A stretch of 64,000 nt of DNA from Chloroflexota bacterium (GTDB taxonomy: Bacteria > Chloroflexota > UBA11872 > UBA12225 > JAJDUF01): contig JAJDUF010000016.1 of assembly GCA_022826725.1 (NCBI GenBank), positions 372,001 through 436,000 of the forward strand. Reading direction: 5' to 3'. Positions 8,656 through 16,519 of the stretch are shown piece after piece. Below the pieces are notes generated by a model that did no database searches, was not told where the DNA came from, and saw only the letters and a program-made list of their open reading frames with translations. Numbering within the stretch: position 1 is the stretch's first letter; each line of letters starts with the position of its first letter. The translations under genes were made by a program, and so were the position numbers.

Positions 8656-9435
8656 CTACCTCCCGGCGGCCGGTGCGTTGCGCTCCCAGATCAGCCGCAG
8701 CCCCTTGAGCGTCAACTCGGCGTCTATCGCCTGCACGAGCGGGACTTCCGGCGTGATGAGCCGGGCCAGCCCGCCGGTGGCGACTACGGCGGTCTGCGGC
8801 CCCAGCTCGGCAACCATCCGGCGCGTGATGCCGTCCACCAGCCCGACGTAGCCGTAAAACGCGCCGGCCTGCATCGCAGCAGCCGTGCTGCCACCGATCA
8901 CCGATGCGGGGTGGGCGATGCTGATGCGCCGCAGCTGGGCGGTGCGCGCGACCAGCGCGTCTACCCACACGTCGAGGCCCGGCGAGATGGCGCCGCCGAC
9001 GTAGGCGCCGCTGCGGTCTACCGCGTCAAAGGTGGTGGCCGTACCGAAATCCACCACAATCGCCGGTACGCCGAAGTAGGTTTGAGCCGCCAGCGCGTTG
9101 GCGATCCGGTCGGTGCCCACCTCATTCGGATTGTCCACGTCGAGGCGCACGCCTAGGTCGAGCTGCGGCCCCACCCAGACGACGGGAGCAGCGCCGGCGG
9201 TCGTGAGTAGCTGCCGGAAAATCTCGGTCAGCACCGGCACCACGCTGCCGATGATGACGCCGCCGAGGTCGGACCAGCCCAACCGGTGCCGCGCAAAGAT
9301 GGCATCGAGCGCGATGAGATACTCGTCGGCGGTGCGCTGCGGATCGGTACTCAGCCTGGCCCGACCGGCCAGCGTTGCCCCCTGGAACAGACCGAGCTTG
9401 ATATTGGTGTTCCCAATATCAACCGCCAGCAGCAT
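8656..9435 (-). CDS. coaX: Type III pantothenate kinase
   Basis: A 259-aa CoaX, which phosphorylates pantothenate as the first step of CoA synthesis and belongs to the ASKHA fold. Motifs: phosphate-1 LLAVDIGNTNIKLGLF at the N terminus, GSVVPVLT, GTDRIANALAA (GxDR) and DFGTATTFD. Length is standard for the family. Its start lies inside the 3' end of the upstream glycosyltransferase gene (17-bp overlap), so the two are probably translationally coupled. With coaBC downstream on the same strand this makes a small CoA biosynthesis locus. Confidence 0.95.
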   Translation of the reverse strand: MLLAVDIGNTNIKLGLFQGATLAGRARLSTDPQRTADEYLIALDAIFARHRLGWSDLGGVIIGSVVPVLTEIFRQLLTTAGAAPVVWVGPQLDLGVRLDVDNPNEVGTDRIANALAAQTYFGVPAIVVDFGTATTFDAVDRSGAYVGGAISPGLDVWVDALVARTAQLRRISIAHPASVIGGSTAAAMQAGAFYGYVGLVDGITRRMVAELGPQTAVVATGGLARLITPEVPLVQAIDAELTLKGLRLIWERNAPAAGR

Positions 9436-10618
9436 CTGCGCCCCTCAACGTGTCGTGCTGCGACCGGGCGCGGCGTACCGGCACTTGAGCCTGCAACACG
9501 CGCACGGCTGCCGCCCGCACCTCATCAACGGTGACGCCCTTGACGCACTGGCAGCCGGGACAGACACGCACGGCGCCCAGCGCGCGGCGCTCGCGCATCG
9601 GGCAGGCATCGGCGTGGAACAACGCAACGCCGGCTGCGGCGCGTGGGCCGTACACGGCCGGGTTGGTCGGGCCGAAGATCGCGATGACCGGTGTGCCGAC
9701 CGCTGCGGCCAAGTGCGTAGCGCCGGCATCGTTCCCGATATAGAGGTCGCTGCGCTTGATCACGGCGGCGAGTTGGCCGAACGAGGTCTGCCCGACGAGG
9801 TCCAGCGCGGCGTGCTGCATCGCCATGTGGAGCTGCCGCGCCACCGGCGCATCCTCAGCGTGTCCGACGATCACAACCTGCGCGCCAATGCTGTCCACAA
9901 GCCGGTCGGCTAAGGCCGCGTAGCGCGTGGCCGGCCACCGCTTGGCCGCCAGCGTCATCCCCGGATTGCTGCCGCCGCCGGGGTGGATCACCACGACCGG
10001 GCCACGGTCTTGGAGTGCCCATTCCTCGAATACTCGTGCCGCGAACGTCCGGTGAACGGGCGCCGGGTGATAGAGCGGCTGCGCGACCACGCCGACCGGC
10101 GCGCCGGCCGCCTGCACCACGTCGAGGTAGAGGTCCGTTTCGTGGCGCACCTGGTTCCAGGGTACGCGCGTCGTGAGCGAGAAGCCCCTGCCGCCGCTAT
10201 CTATCCCGACGCGCAGCGGGATTCCGGCCCTCTGCGCGGCCAGCGCCGCAAACAGCGAGCGATCCAGCACGACGGCCAGATCGTAGGCGCCGGCGCGGAG
10301 GGTCTCGCTCAAGCGCCGGCACGCGCTCCAGCGCCGCCAGTACGGGCCGGTGAAATTTTCACAGTCTACGATAGCGTCAATGTGGGGGTTATTCTCGACG
10401 GCCGGGCGTGCCCACGTGCTCACGGCGAGGGCGATGGAGGCGTGCGGGTAGGCCGCGCGGAGGGCGGCCAAGGCCGGGGTTGCCAAGAGCAGATCGCCGA
10501 GACAGCACGGCTTGATAACGACAATCGAGCGCACGGCAGCCGGGTCAACGGCGCGAGTACGAGCGCCGTGCCGGAAGAAGCGACCGACCACGCTGGCGAG
10601 GGCTGCTCGGACAGGCAT
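9419..10618 (-). CDS. Glycosyltransferase family 9 (heptosyltransferase-like)
   Basis: About 399 aa with GT9 signatures: the N-terminal SIVVIKPCCLGDLLLATPALAAL, and the C-terminal nucleotide-sugar domain with VIHPGGG, KRWPATRYAALADRL and YIGNDAGATHLAAAVGTP followed by AIFGPTNPAVYGP. GT9 enzymes transfer heptose or related sugars from ADP-activated donors in cell-surface glycan synthesis. A C-terminal Cys cluster (RVCPGCQCVKGV) is seen in many family members. ATG 10618 is preferred over the upstream extension, which runs into a palindromic repeat. The gene overlaps coaX by 17 bp. Exact sugar and acceptor unknown. Confidence 0.88.
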   Translation of the reverse strand: MPVRAALASVVGRFFRHGARTRAVDPAAVRSIVVIKPCCLGDLLLATPALAALRAAYPHASIALAVSTWARPAVENNPHIDAIVDCENFTGPYWRRWSACRRLSETLRAGAYDLAVVLDRSLFAALAAQRAGIPLRVGIDSGGRGFSLTTRVPWNQVRHETDLYLDVVQAAGAPVGVVAQPLYHPAPVHRTFAARVFEEWALQDRGPVVVIHPGGGSNPGMTLAAKRWPATRYAALADRLVDSIGAQVVIVGHAEDAPVARQLHMAMQHAALDLVGQTSFGQLAAVIKRSDLYIGNDAGATHLAAAVGTPVIAIFGPTNPAVYGPRAAAGVALFHADACPMRERRALGAVRVCPGCQCVKGVTVDEVRAAAVRVLQAQVPVRRARSQHDTLRGADAAGG

Positions 10619-10744
10619 CCGTAGTGCGTCCACAACGGCCGTCAAGTGTAGTAGGCTACCGACACCGGCAAGAGTAGCGCGGTCGTCAGCGCCTCCACCG
10701 ACACTATACGTTGCCCCGGCCGGCTTGGTCAATTGGCCGGGACT

Positions 10745-10784
10745 CCCCCTCTCCAAATGTTGGAGAGGGGGCCGGGGGGTGAGG
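10745..10784. repeat. Palindromic repeat, CCCCTCTCC family
   Basis: CCCCCTCTCC-loop-GGAGAGGGGG followed by CCGGGGGGTGAGG. Other copies: 40444-40483, 41116-41155, 41342-41437, 42741-42835, 56263-56309, with stem variants at 17590-17681, 36112-36146 and 36204-36240. Confidence 0.9.
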
Positions 10785-10791
10785 CTCGGCC

Positions 10792-11793
10792 CTACGCCGC
10801 CGGCGCAGCGGCCAGCCGGAACTGCACCTGGACACGCGCCTGGACCACGATCTCGCCGGCCTCGATGGGAGCAGCCCCACCAAAACCCCGCTCGGCATAC
10901 ATCACGCCAGCCGCCCGCGGTCGGGGGATGCCACCGGATTGCTCGGTGATCTCGACGATGCCGCCCACGACCATGCCAGCGGCCACCGCGATGGCGTCGG
11001 CCTTCCGGCGCGCGTCGAGCGTCGCCGCGGCCAGCGCGTCGAGATACGGCTGCGTGCGGTCCTGGAGCGCGAAGCTGATGCCCCCAAGCTGATTGGCGCC
11101 CGCGCCCAAGCCGGCGCTGAGGATGGCACCGACTTGGTCCAGATCGAGCACGCGCACGGACACCGTGTTCGTGGCCCGATAGCCGGTGATCGTCGGTGGC
11201 GCATTGGGATCGTCGCGCGAGGGCTGGGCATACACGGGGCTGAGACCGATATTCGTTGATTGGATGTCTGCATCTTCGATCCCAGCGGCCTTGATCGCGG
11301 CGATGACCGCCGTCATCGTCTCGTTATTCGCGTTGCTTGCTTCCGCGGCCGTCGTCCCGGTCGTCTGCACTCCGAGGCTGACGATGGCCATATCCGGCGT
11401 CAGGCGGTCCTCGTATGTGCCGACGACGTTGACCAACGTAGGCATCCCTTGCGGTGCAGGAACAGCAGTAGCCGCAGCCGATGTTTCTTGCGGCGCGGGT
11501 GAAGCAGTGGGGAAGCTAGGCAAGCGTAGCAGGGGGCGCGGTGTCCCCTGTGGCGTGGCAACGACAGTCGCTGTCGCCGGAGGCGCAGTGGCCGTGGCCG
11601 GAAGCGCAGTGGGTGTGGAGGCTGCCGGCGTGGGCGTCGCCGCCGCTTGCGCCCCGGCGCTCGTCGGGTGCAGCGCGCCGCCCGGACCGGCGGCTAGGAC
11701 GCCGGCAACGAGGGCCGCCGCGAGTACCACCCCTCCGATAAGCAATGCCCGTGAGCTAAGGCCCAGCATGAACGGCTGACGGTCAGTCATCAT
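10792..11793 (-). CDS. SIMPL-domain (DUF541) exported protein, copy 1
   Basis: A 333-aa protein with an N-terminal hydrophobic anchor or signal (residues about 14-36), a low-complexity Ala/Thr/Pro linker (about 45-112) and a SIMPL/DUF541 domain (about 115-328: VNVVGTYEDRLTPDMAIVSLGV, NNETMTAVIAAIKAAGIEDADIQ, IGLSPVY, GYRATNTVSVRV, ARRKADAIAVAAG). SIMPL proteins are periplasmic or surface proteins of poorly known role, some linked to oxidative stress. GGAGGAG precedes the ATG. A close paralogue follows upstream at 11960-12787; this copy has the longer linker. Confidence 0.88.
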   Translation of the reverse strand: MMTDRQPFMLGLSSRALLIGGVVLAAALVAGVLAAGPGGALHPTSAGAQAAATPTPAASTPTALPATATAPPATATVVATPQGTPRPLLRLPSFPTASPAPQETSAAATAVPAPQGMPTLVNVVGTYEDRLTPDMAIVSLGVQTTGTTAAEASNANNETMTAVIAAIKAAGIEDADIQSTNIGLSPVYAQPSRDDPNAPPTITGYRATNTVSVRVLDLDQVGAILSAGLGAGANQLGGISFALQDRTQPYLDALAAATLDARRKADAIAVAAGMVVGGIVEITEQSGGIPRPRAAGVMYAERGFGGAAPIEAGEIVVQARVQVQFRLAAAPAA

Positions 11794-11959
11794 CGGTCAC
11801 TCCTCCCTCGCCGTGCTCCATCCGCTCCACGCGGCCGCCGGGCACCATGGCCCCCGGCCCAGGCGTGCTCCTGATAGAGACGTACTCCTCGGCCCGAAAG
11901 TAACTGACGCTTGAGATCGCACGGCCGGCTCCCAGCGCCAGCGTATCTACTATATGGGA

Positions 11960-12787
11960 TCACGCCGCCGGCGCGGCCTCCAGCCGGAACTGCACGCGCA
12001 CCCGCGCCGCGACGACAATCTCGCCCGCCTGGACGGGTACACTGGCCGTGGCAGCCTCCGCAAAGCTCGCCGCGCGAGCCAGGAACGGTTGGGGAGCGCC
12101 AGCAGTTTCCTCGCTGATCTCGATAATGCCGCCCACGACCATCCCCGCCGCCGCCGCGATGGCCTCCGCCTTCCGACGCGCTTCCTGCGTCGCCGTAGCC
12201 AGCGCGTCGAGATAGGGCTGCGTCCGGTCTTGCAGCGCAAAGCTCACGCCTGCGAGCTGATTGGCGCCCGCGCCTAGTCCGGCGTCGAGCACACTACCCA
12301 GCCGGTCAATCGCCAGCACGCGCACGGACACGGTGTTCGTGGCCTCATAGCCGGTAATCTTCGGCAGCGTGTCGTTGTCGTTGTCCGAGGGCCAGGAATA
12401 TACCGGGGTCAGGCTGATACTCGTTGATTGGATCTGCTGATCTGCGATCCCGGTCGCCTTGATCGCGGCGATGACCGCCGTCATCGTCTCGTTGTTCGTG
12501 TTGCTCGCCTCCGCGGCCGTGGTCCCGGTCGTATGGACTCCGAGGCTGACGATGGCCATGTCCGGCGCGTGGCGTTCCTCCGTGGCGCCAACGACGTTGA
12601 GCGTGGTAGCCGTCCCGCTTGACGTGGGCGTCGCGGCCGCTTGCGCTCCGGCGCTCGTCGGGTGCAGCGCGCCGCCTGGGCCGGCGGCCAGGACGCCGGC
12701 AACGAGGGCTACGACCAGCATGATACCCCCGATCAGCAGCGTGCGGGGGCTTAGACCCAGCATGAACGGTAGACGATCAGTCCTCAT
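11960..12787 (-). CDS. SIMPL-domain (DUF541) exported protein, copy 2
   Basis: A 275-aa paralogue of the neighbouring SIMPL gene with the same order: hydrophobic N-terminal segment (residues 14-36), a short linker, then the DUF541 domain (LNVVGATEERHAPDMAIVSLGV, NNETMTAVIAAIKATGIADQQ, GYEATNTVSVRVL, ARRKAEAIAAAAGMVVGG). The two differ mainly in linker length. Upstream DNA is also alike in both (tgaccgatg preceded by AGGAG, and the block CGAAAGT...GAGATCGC..CGGCCG at 11897-11929 and 12863-12895), so gene and control region were duplicated together. Confidence 0.88.
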   Translation of the reverse strand: MRTDRLPFMLGLSPRTLLIGGIMLVVALVAGVLAAGPGGALHPTSAGAQAAATPTSSGTATTLNVVGATEERHAPDMAIVSLGVHTTGTTAAEASNTNNETMTAVIAAIKATGIADQQIQSTSISLTPVYSWPSDNDNDTLPKITGYEATNTVSVRVLAIDRLGSVLDAGLGAGANQLAGVSFALQDRTQPYLDALATATQEARRKAEAIAAAAGMVVGGIIEISEETAGAPQPFLARAASFAEAATASVPVQAGEIVVAARVRVQFRLEAAPAA

Positions 12788-13095
12788 CGGTCACTCCTTA
12801 GCGGCGGTGCTCGCGGCGCTCTATCCGGGCGCTCTACCGACAGAGACGCGCTGCACGGCACGAAAGTTCCCGCTCTCCGAGATCGCTCGGCCGATTGGGC
12901 GGTGGCCGTTGGCCGGTGCAGTCGTGGCGCGCGACGGAGGCACCGCGTAGACGTTGACGGTAGTAAAATTGGCCGCAGCTCACCGCAATGGCGCGTTCAT
13001 GGAGAGCGGCCGCCCAGTGACATGGTTGCGTTTAAGCCCTTACCCCGGCTCTATGCGCTGCTGTATATGCTATAGGAAGTGATAGGCTGAGGGCG
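12788..13095. other. Divergent intergenic region between SIMPL copy 2 and the CYTH gene
   Basis: About 308 bp with no convincing ORF. It holds the upstream block shared with SIMPL copy 1 (about 12835-12895) and must carry the promoters of two divergent transcription units; no clear -35/-10 pair can be named. Confidence 0.5.
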
Positions 13096-13635
13096 ATGGC
13101 TGACCCGGCGAACAGGCAGGAAGTAGAGATCAAATACCGGCTGCCGGACGCGGCGGGCCACGAGCGGTTGCGCCAGCGCCTCGCCGCCTTGGGGGCGCGG
13201 CCTGCGCCGATACGGCACGAGGAGAACGTGCTGTTCGATAGCGAGGGAGGCGGCCTCGGGCAGCGGCGGGCCATCTTGCGGATACGCAGTATCAACGGCG
13301 GCGCGGGCGGTACGCTGACGTACAAGGGCGCACCGACCCAAACCAACGGCGTGAAGTCCCGTGCAGAGATCGAGGTAGCAGTCGCCGATGCCGCCGCGAT
13401 GCAGGCGCTGTTGGCGGCCCTCGGCTACAAGCCGATGAACAGCTACCGGAAGCGGCGTGAATCCTGGCACCTCGATAACATGGAAGTGTCGCTGGATACG
13501 ATGTCTATCGGCTACTTCTGCGAGATCGAAGGGCCACCGGCCGAGATTCTGGCGCTGGGACAGCGGTTGGGGTTATCGGACGATCAGATCGAGCTGGCCG
13601 GCTATGCCGAACTGGTCAAGCGGCCCCCATCCTAG
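13096..13635 (+). CDS. CYTH-domain protein (class IV adenylate cyclase/thiamine-triphosphatase-like)
   Basis: A 179-aa CYTH protein. The hallmark ExExK is present as EVEIKYRL near the N terminus; further family positions are VLFDS, RRAILRIRSI, LTYKG, KSRAEIEVAV and YFCEIEGP. CYTH enzymes use a triphosphate tunnel to act on triphosphorylated substrates (ATP to cAMP, thiamine triphosphate, inorganic triphosphate). It is the first gene of a co-directional set with a CHAD gene 90 bp downstream; CYTH and CHAD are often found fused or adjacent. Here they are separate proteins. The substrate is not known; triphosphatase activity on inorganic triphosphate is my inference. Confidence 0.88.
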   Translation: MADPANRQEVEIKYRLPDAAGHERLRQRLAALGARPAPIRHEENVLFDSEGGGLGQRRAILRIRSINGGAGGTLTYKGAPTQTNGVKSRAEIEVAVADAAAMQALLAALGYKPMNSYRKRRESWHLDNMEVSLDTMSIGYFCEIEGPPAEILALGQRLGLSDDQIELAGYAELVKRPPS

Positions 13636-13725
13636 CCCGCCCCCGTACTGACGCACAGAGGAGGGAAGCGACCGGTCCCCTGCGTGGCCCGGGGGCCATA
13701 GGCTCACAGAGGAGGTCTCTTGGCC

Positions 13726-14745
13726 ATGACGAATGGCAAACGCCCGGCAGCAAACGGTGTGCCGGCCGTGGTGACGTTGGGTCAGGTCGGCCGCGCGCTC
13801 CTGCTCAAGCACTGGCAGCGCGCGCTCCGCCACGAGGCCGGCGCCCGCACCGGCGCGGACATCGAGGACGTACACCGGATGCGCGTCGCCACCCGGCGGC
13901 TGCGGTCGGCCTTCCGCTTTTTCGGCACCTACATGGCGCTATCCCGCCAGGACGAGATCGTTGCCGGGCTGCGGGACCTGGCGCGGCGGCTGGGCGCGGT
14001 GCGGGACCTCGACGTATTGATCGAACGCCTGGAGCAGGAGGCGGCTGTCGAGAGCGCCGACCGGCCGACGATTGACGCGATCATCGCCGCGCTGGACCAG
14101 GACCGCGCAGTAGCCAGAGACGACCTGGTGGCCTTTCTGGACGGCCGGGCGATGGCAGACCTGCGCGCCCACGTCGCCGACGGGCTGACCCAGCCGGCCA
14201 GTGGCCCCCCGGCCAAACGCGACCGCCCGGTCCGCACCGCCGGACCGCGGCTGCTCGCCCGGCGCGCCGCGCGGGTGTTGGCCGACGGAGCCGACCTCCT
14301 AGCGCCGACTTCCGAGGAGCTGCACGACCTCCGCATCCGACTCAAGCGACTGCGCTATGCGGCGGAGTTCCTGTTGCCCTACACGGAGGGCAACCGACTG
14401 AAGCCGCTAATCCGGAGTGCGACGGCGCTGCAAGACGTGCTTGGCGAGCTACACGATGGGGATGTTATGCTCGACATGCTGCGTGGTCTCGTTGCGAGCG
14501 CCTCGGAACGGAGCGAAAATGGAGTTGCGCTCCCAGGGGTGGAGGTAGCTGCGGTGATCCGGCTGCTCGCCCGGCAGGCAGACCGCCGCGATGCGCTGCT
14601 CCTCCAGTTCCGCAGCCTGTGGCGGGAGTTCGCCGGGTGCCGGCGGCAGTGGCGGCGCAAGCGTCTCGCCCGGTGGTTCAGTGGGCCACAGGACGGTCTC
14701 GTCGGTGGCTTGTCACCAGCGGTCACTCCGGCATCGGGGCGTTGA
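13726..14745 (+). CDS. CHAD-domain protein (polyphosphate-binding helical domain)
   Basis: A 339-aa all-helical CHAD protein. Two four-helix repeats are visible with the conserved His/Arg-rich helices: DIEDVHRMRVATRRLRSAF, RRLGAVRDLDVLIERL, and in the second half LHDLRIRLKRLRYAAEFL and DVLGELHDGDVMLDML. CHAD domains bind inorganic polyphosphate through these basic faces and target proteins to polyphosphate granules. ATG 13726 is used; TTG 13720 lies four bases after AGAGGAGG and could also serve. The partner CYTH gene is upstream and two P-loop kinases follow. A cytoplasmic polyphosphate-associated role is inferred from family. Confidence 0.9.
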   Translation: MTNGKRPAANGVPAVVTLGQVGRALLLKHWQRALRHEAGARTGADIEDVHRMRVATRRLRSAFRFFGTYMALSRQDEIVAGLRDLARRLGAVRDLDVLIERLEQEAAVESADRPTIDAIIAALDQDRAVARDDLVAFLDGRAMADLRAHVADGLTQPASGPPAKRDRPVRTAGPRLLARRAARVLADGADLLAPTSEELHDLRIRLKRLRYAAEFLLPYTEGNRLKPLIRSATALQDVLGELHDGDVMLDMLRGLVASASERSENGVALPGVEVAAVIRLLARQADRRDALLLQFRSLWREFAGCRRQWRRKRLARWFSGPQDGLVGGLSPAVTPASGR

Positions 14746-14750
14746 GCGGC

Positions 14751-14774
14751 CACCATTCGGATACGCGAATGGTG
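14751..14774. promoter_or_regulatory. Perfect inverted repeat between CHAD and first P-loop gene
   Basis: CACCATTCG-(6 nt)-CGAATGGTG, nine perfectly paired bases on each side, in the 67-bp gap between the CHAD stop and the GTG of the next gene. It may be an operator or an RNA hairpin within the operon. Confidence 0.6.
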
Positions 14775-14812
14775 TCTTTCAGGGAGCGATAGCGCCGTAT
14801 TGGAGGTGCCTC

Positions 14813-15556
14813 GTGGTGCGCTTTCTCAGACAGGTGGATACCACTACGACCAAGCCCTTCCCCGGCAAGCTGATCGTCGTCGAGGGCGTAGACGGCTCCG
14901 GCAAATCCACCCAAGTCTATTTGCTGAAGCGGTGGCTGGAGCTGAACAACGTCCAGGTGTGGTTCACCGAGTGGAACTCCTCCACGCTCGTCAAACGCGC
15001 GACCAAGCGGGGGAAGAAGCGCCAGCTGTTGACGCCGACGACGTTCAGTCTGATCCACTGCACCGACTTTGCCCATCGCTATGAGCACGAGATGGTGCCG
15101 TTACTGAAACAAGGCTACGTCGTGCTGGCGGACCGCTATATGTTCACGGCCTTTGCGCGCGATGCGGTGCGGGGCTGCGACCGCGCGTGGCTACGCAATC
15201 TGTATGGCTTTGCCCGCCTGCCGGACATCACCTTTTACTTCGACGTCGCGCAGGACGTGGCGGCGAGCCGGGTGCTCACCGGGCGGGCCAAGATCAAATA
15301 CTACGAGGCCGGCATGGACCTGGGGCTGGCGTCGAGCACCCGCGAGAGCTTTCGCATCTTCCAGGGGCGGATCGCCCAGGAATATGAGCGGATGGTCGTC
15401 GAATACGGCTTCACGCGGATTGATGCCAGCCAGCCGATAGAGCTACAGCAGGAGCAAGTGCGCCGCATCGTGGCCAGTCATTTCGATATCGCAGACTTCA
15501 AGTGGCCCCGGGATATGGCACGGCCCGTGAGTCAGTACTTGCCGGTGGCACTGTAG
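14813..15556 (+). CDS. Thymidylate-kinase-like P-loop kinase, copy A
   Basis: A 247-aa protein with an intact Walker A, VVEGVDGSGKSTQ, the TMK-type DR motif in VVLADRYMFTAFARDA, and a LID-side element RAKIKYYEAGMDLGLAS. Size and motif order fit the thymidylate kinase superfamily, which phosphorylates nucleoside monophosphates. The usual TMK 'SxxAYQ' after DRY is replaced by FTAFARDAVRG, and YYEAGMD is shared with copy B, so this is a side branch rather than a housekeeping Tmk. GTG 14813 follows GGAGG by six bases. It lies in the CYTH-CHAD cluster; a substrate linked to polyphosphate or nucleotides is inference. Confidence 0.75.
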   Translation: MVRFLRQVDTTTTKPFPGKLIVVEGVDGSGKSTQVYLLKRWLELNNVQVWFTEWNSSTLVKRATKRGKKRQLLTPTTFSLIHCTDFAHRYEHEMVPLLKQGYVVLADRYMFTAFARDAVRGCDRAWLRNLYGFARLPDITFYFDVAQDVAASRVLTGRAKIKYYEAGMDLGLASSTRESFRIFQGRIAQEYERMVVEYGFTRIDASQPIELQQEQVRRIVASHFDIADFKWPRDMARPVSQYLPVAL

Positions 15557-15656
15557 TGCCGTGCCGGCCGGAGTACGGCCTGCGGCAAGCAAGCGGTGCT
15601 TGGCTGCGTGAGACGACCCGACGCGAGCGTCCACGCCGGTCGCGGAAAGGATGCGT

Positions 15657-16442
15657 ATGAGGCGCTTCTACGGCAGTGGGCTGCCGGGGGTTAATCCGGC
15701 AGACCTGACGGGGCCGTTTGTGGTCGTCGAGGGTCAGGATGGGGCCGGGCGCTCCACCCACGTGCGCCTATTGCAGGACTGGCTGGAGGAGCAGGGCCAC
15801 GCCGTCACGACCGTCGGGCTGCGCCGCTCGGCGCTAATCGCCCGCGAGTTGAGTAACGCCAAGCAGGGCCACATGCTCGGTCGCAAGACGATGAGCCTGT
15901 TCTACGCGACCGACCTCGCCGACCAACTGGAGCACCAGATCATCCCCGCGCTGCGAGCCGGCAACATCGTCGTCGCCGACCGCTACATCTATACGTTGAT
16001 GGCGCGGGACATGGTGCGCGGGCTGGACCCGGAATGGGGCGAGGGGATTTACGGCATGGCGCCCATCCCGGATGCGGTGTTCTATCTCCGCGTGACGCCG
16101 CGGCGGCTGGTACAGCGGGCACTGGCCAAGAGCGGTGTGCTGGACTATTGGGAATCGGGGATGGACTTGGGTATCAGCCCCGATCTTTTCGATAGCTTTG
16201 TCAAGTACCAGACCATGCTCCAGCGGGCCTATCGGGAGTTGCGGAAGCAGTACCCGTTCGAGATTGTCAACGGCAACCGTCTCGCGCGGGCCGTGATGCT
16301 CGACCTGCGGCAGCGGATGCGGGCACTGCTGGAAAGCAAGTACCCGGAGCGGGTCGTCAGCGGGCCGTCGGGAGCGAACAACGCGCCACCACGCGCGGCC
16401 ACCACCGGCAACGGCGTAGCTACCGATGGGGCCGGCGGCTAG
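15657..16442 (+). CDS. Thymidylate-kinase-like P-loop protein, copy B, with Lys-to-Arg Walker A
   Basis: About 261 aa, paralogous to the preceding gene: VVEGQDGAGRSTHVRLLQDW at the P-loop, VVADRYIYTLMARDMVRG, and SGVLDYWESGMDLGIS. The invariant Walker A lysine is arginine (GAGRST), which in most P-loop kinases lowers or abolishes catalysis, so this copy may be a regulatory subunit or work with copy A. The C terminus is a low-complexity tail (about residues 235-261). GGAAAGG lies six bases before ATG 15657; ATG 15651 would be too close. Gap to copy A is 100 bp and to the ROK gene 77 bp, consistent with one operon. Confidence 0.72.
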   Translation: MRRFYGSGLPGVNPADLTGPFVVVEGQDGAGRSTHVRLLQDWLEEQGHAVTTVGLRRSALIARELSNAKQGHMLGRKTMSLFYATDLADQLEHQIIPALRAGNIVVADRYIYTLMARDMVRGLDPEWGEGIYGMAPIPDAVFYLRVTPRRLVQRALAKSGVLDYWESGMDLGISPDLFDSFVKYQTMLQRAYRELRKQYPFEIVNGNRLARAVMLDLRQRMRALLESKYPERVVSGPSGANNAPPRAATTGNGVATDGAGG

Positions 16443-16519
16443 GACCATGCGCCCCAGCCGGTGGCTGGCTTAGGCACGTCCGCCCACCCGCCGCCCTTCC
16501 CGCCGAAAGGAGCGCAACC

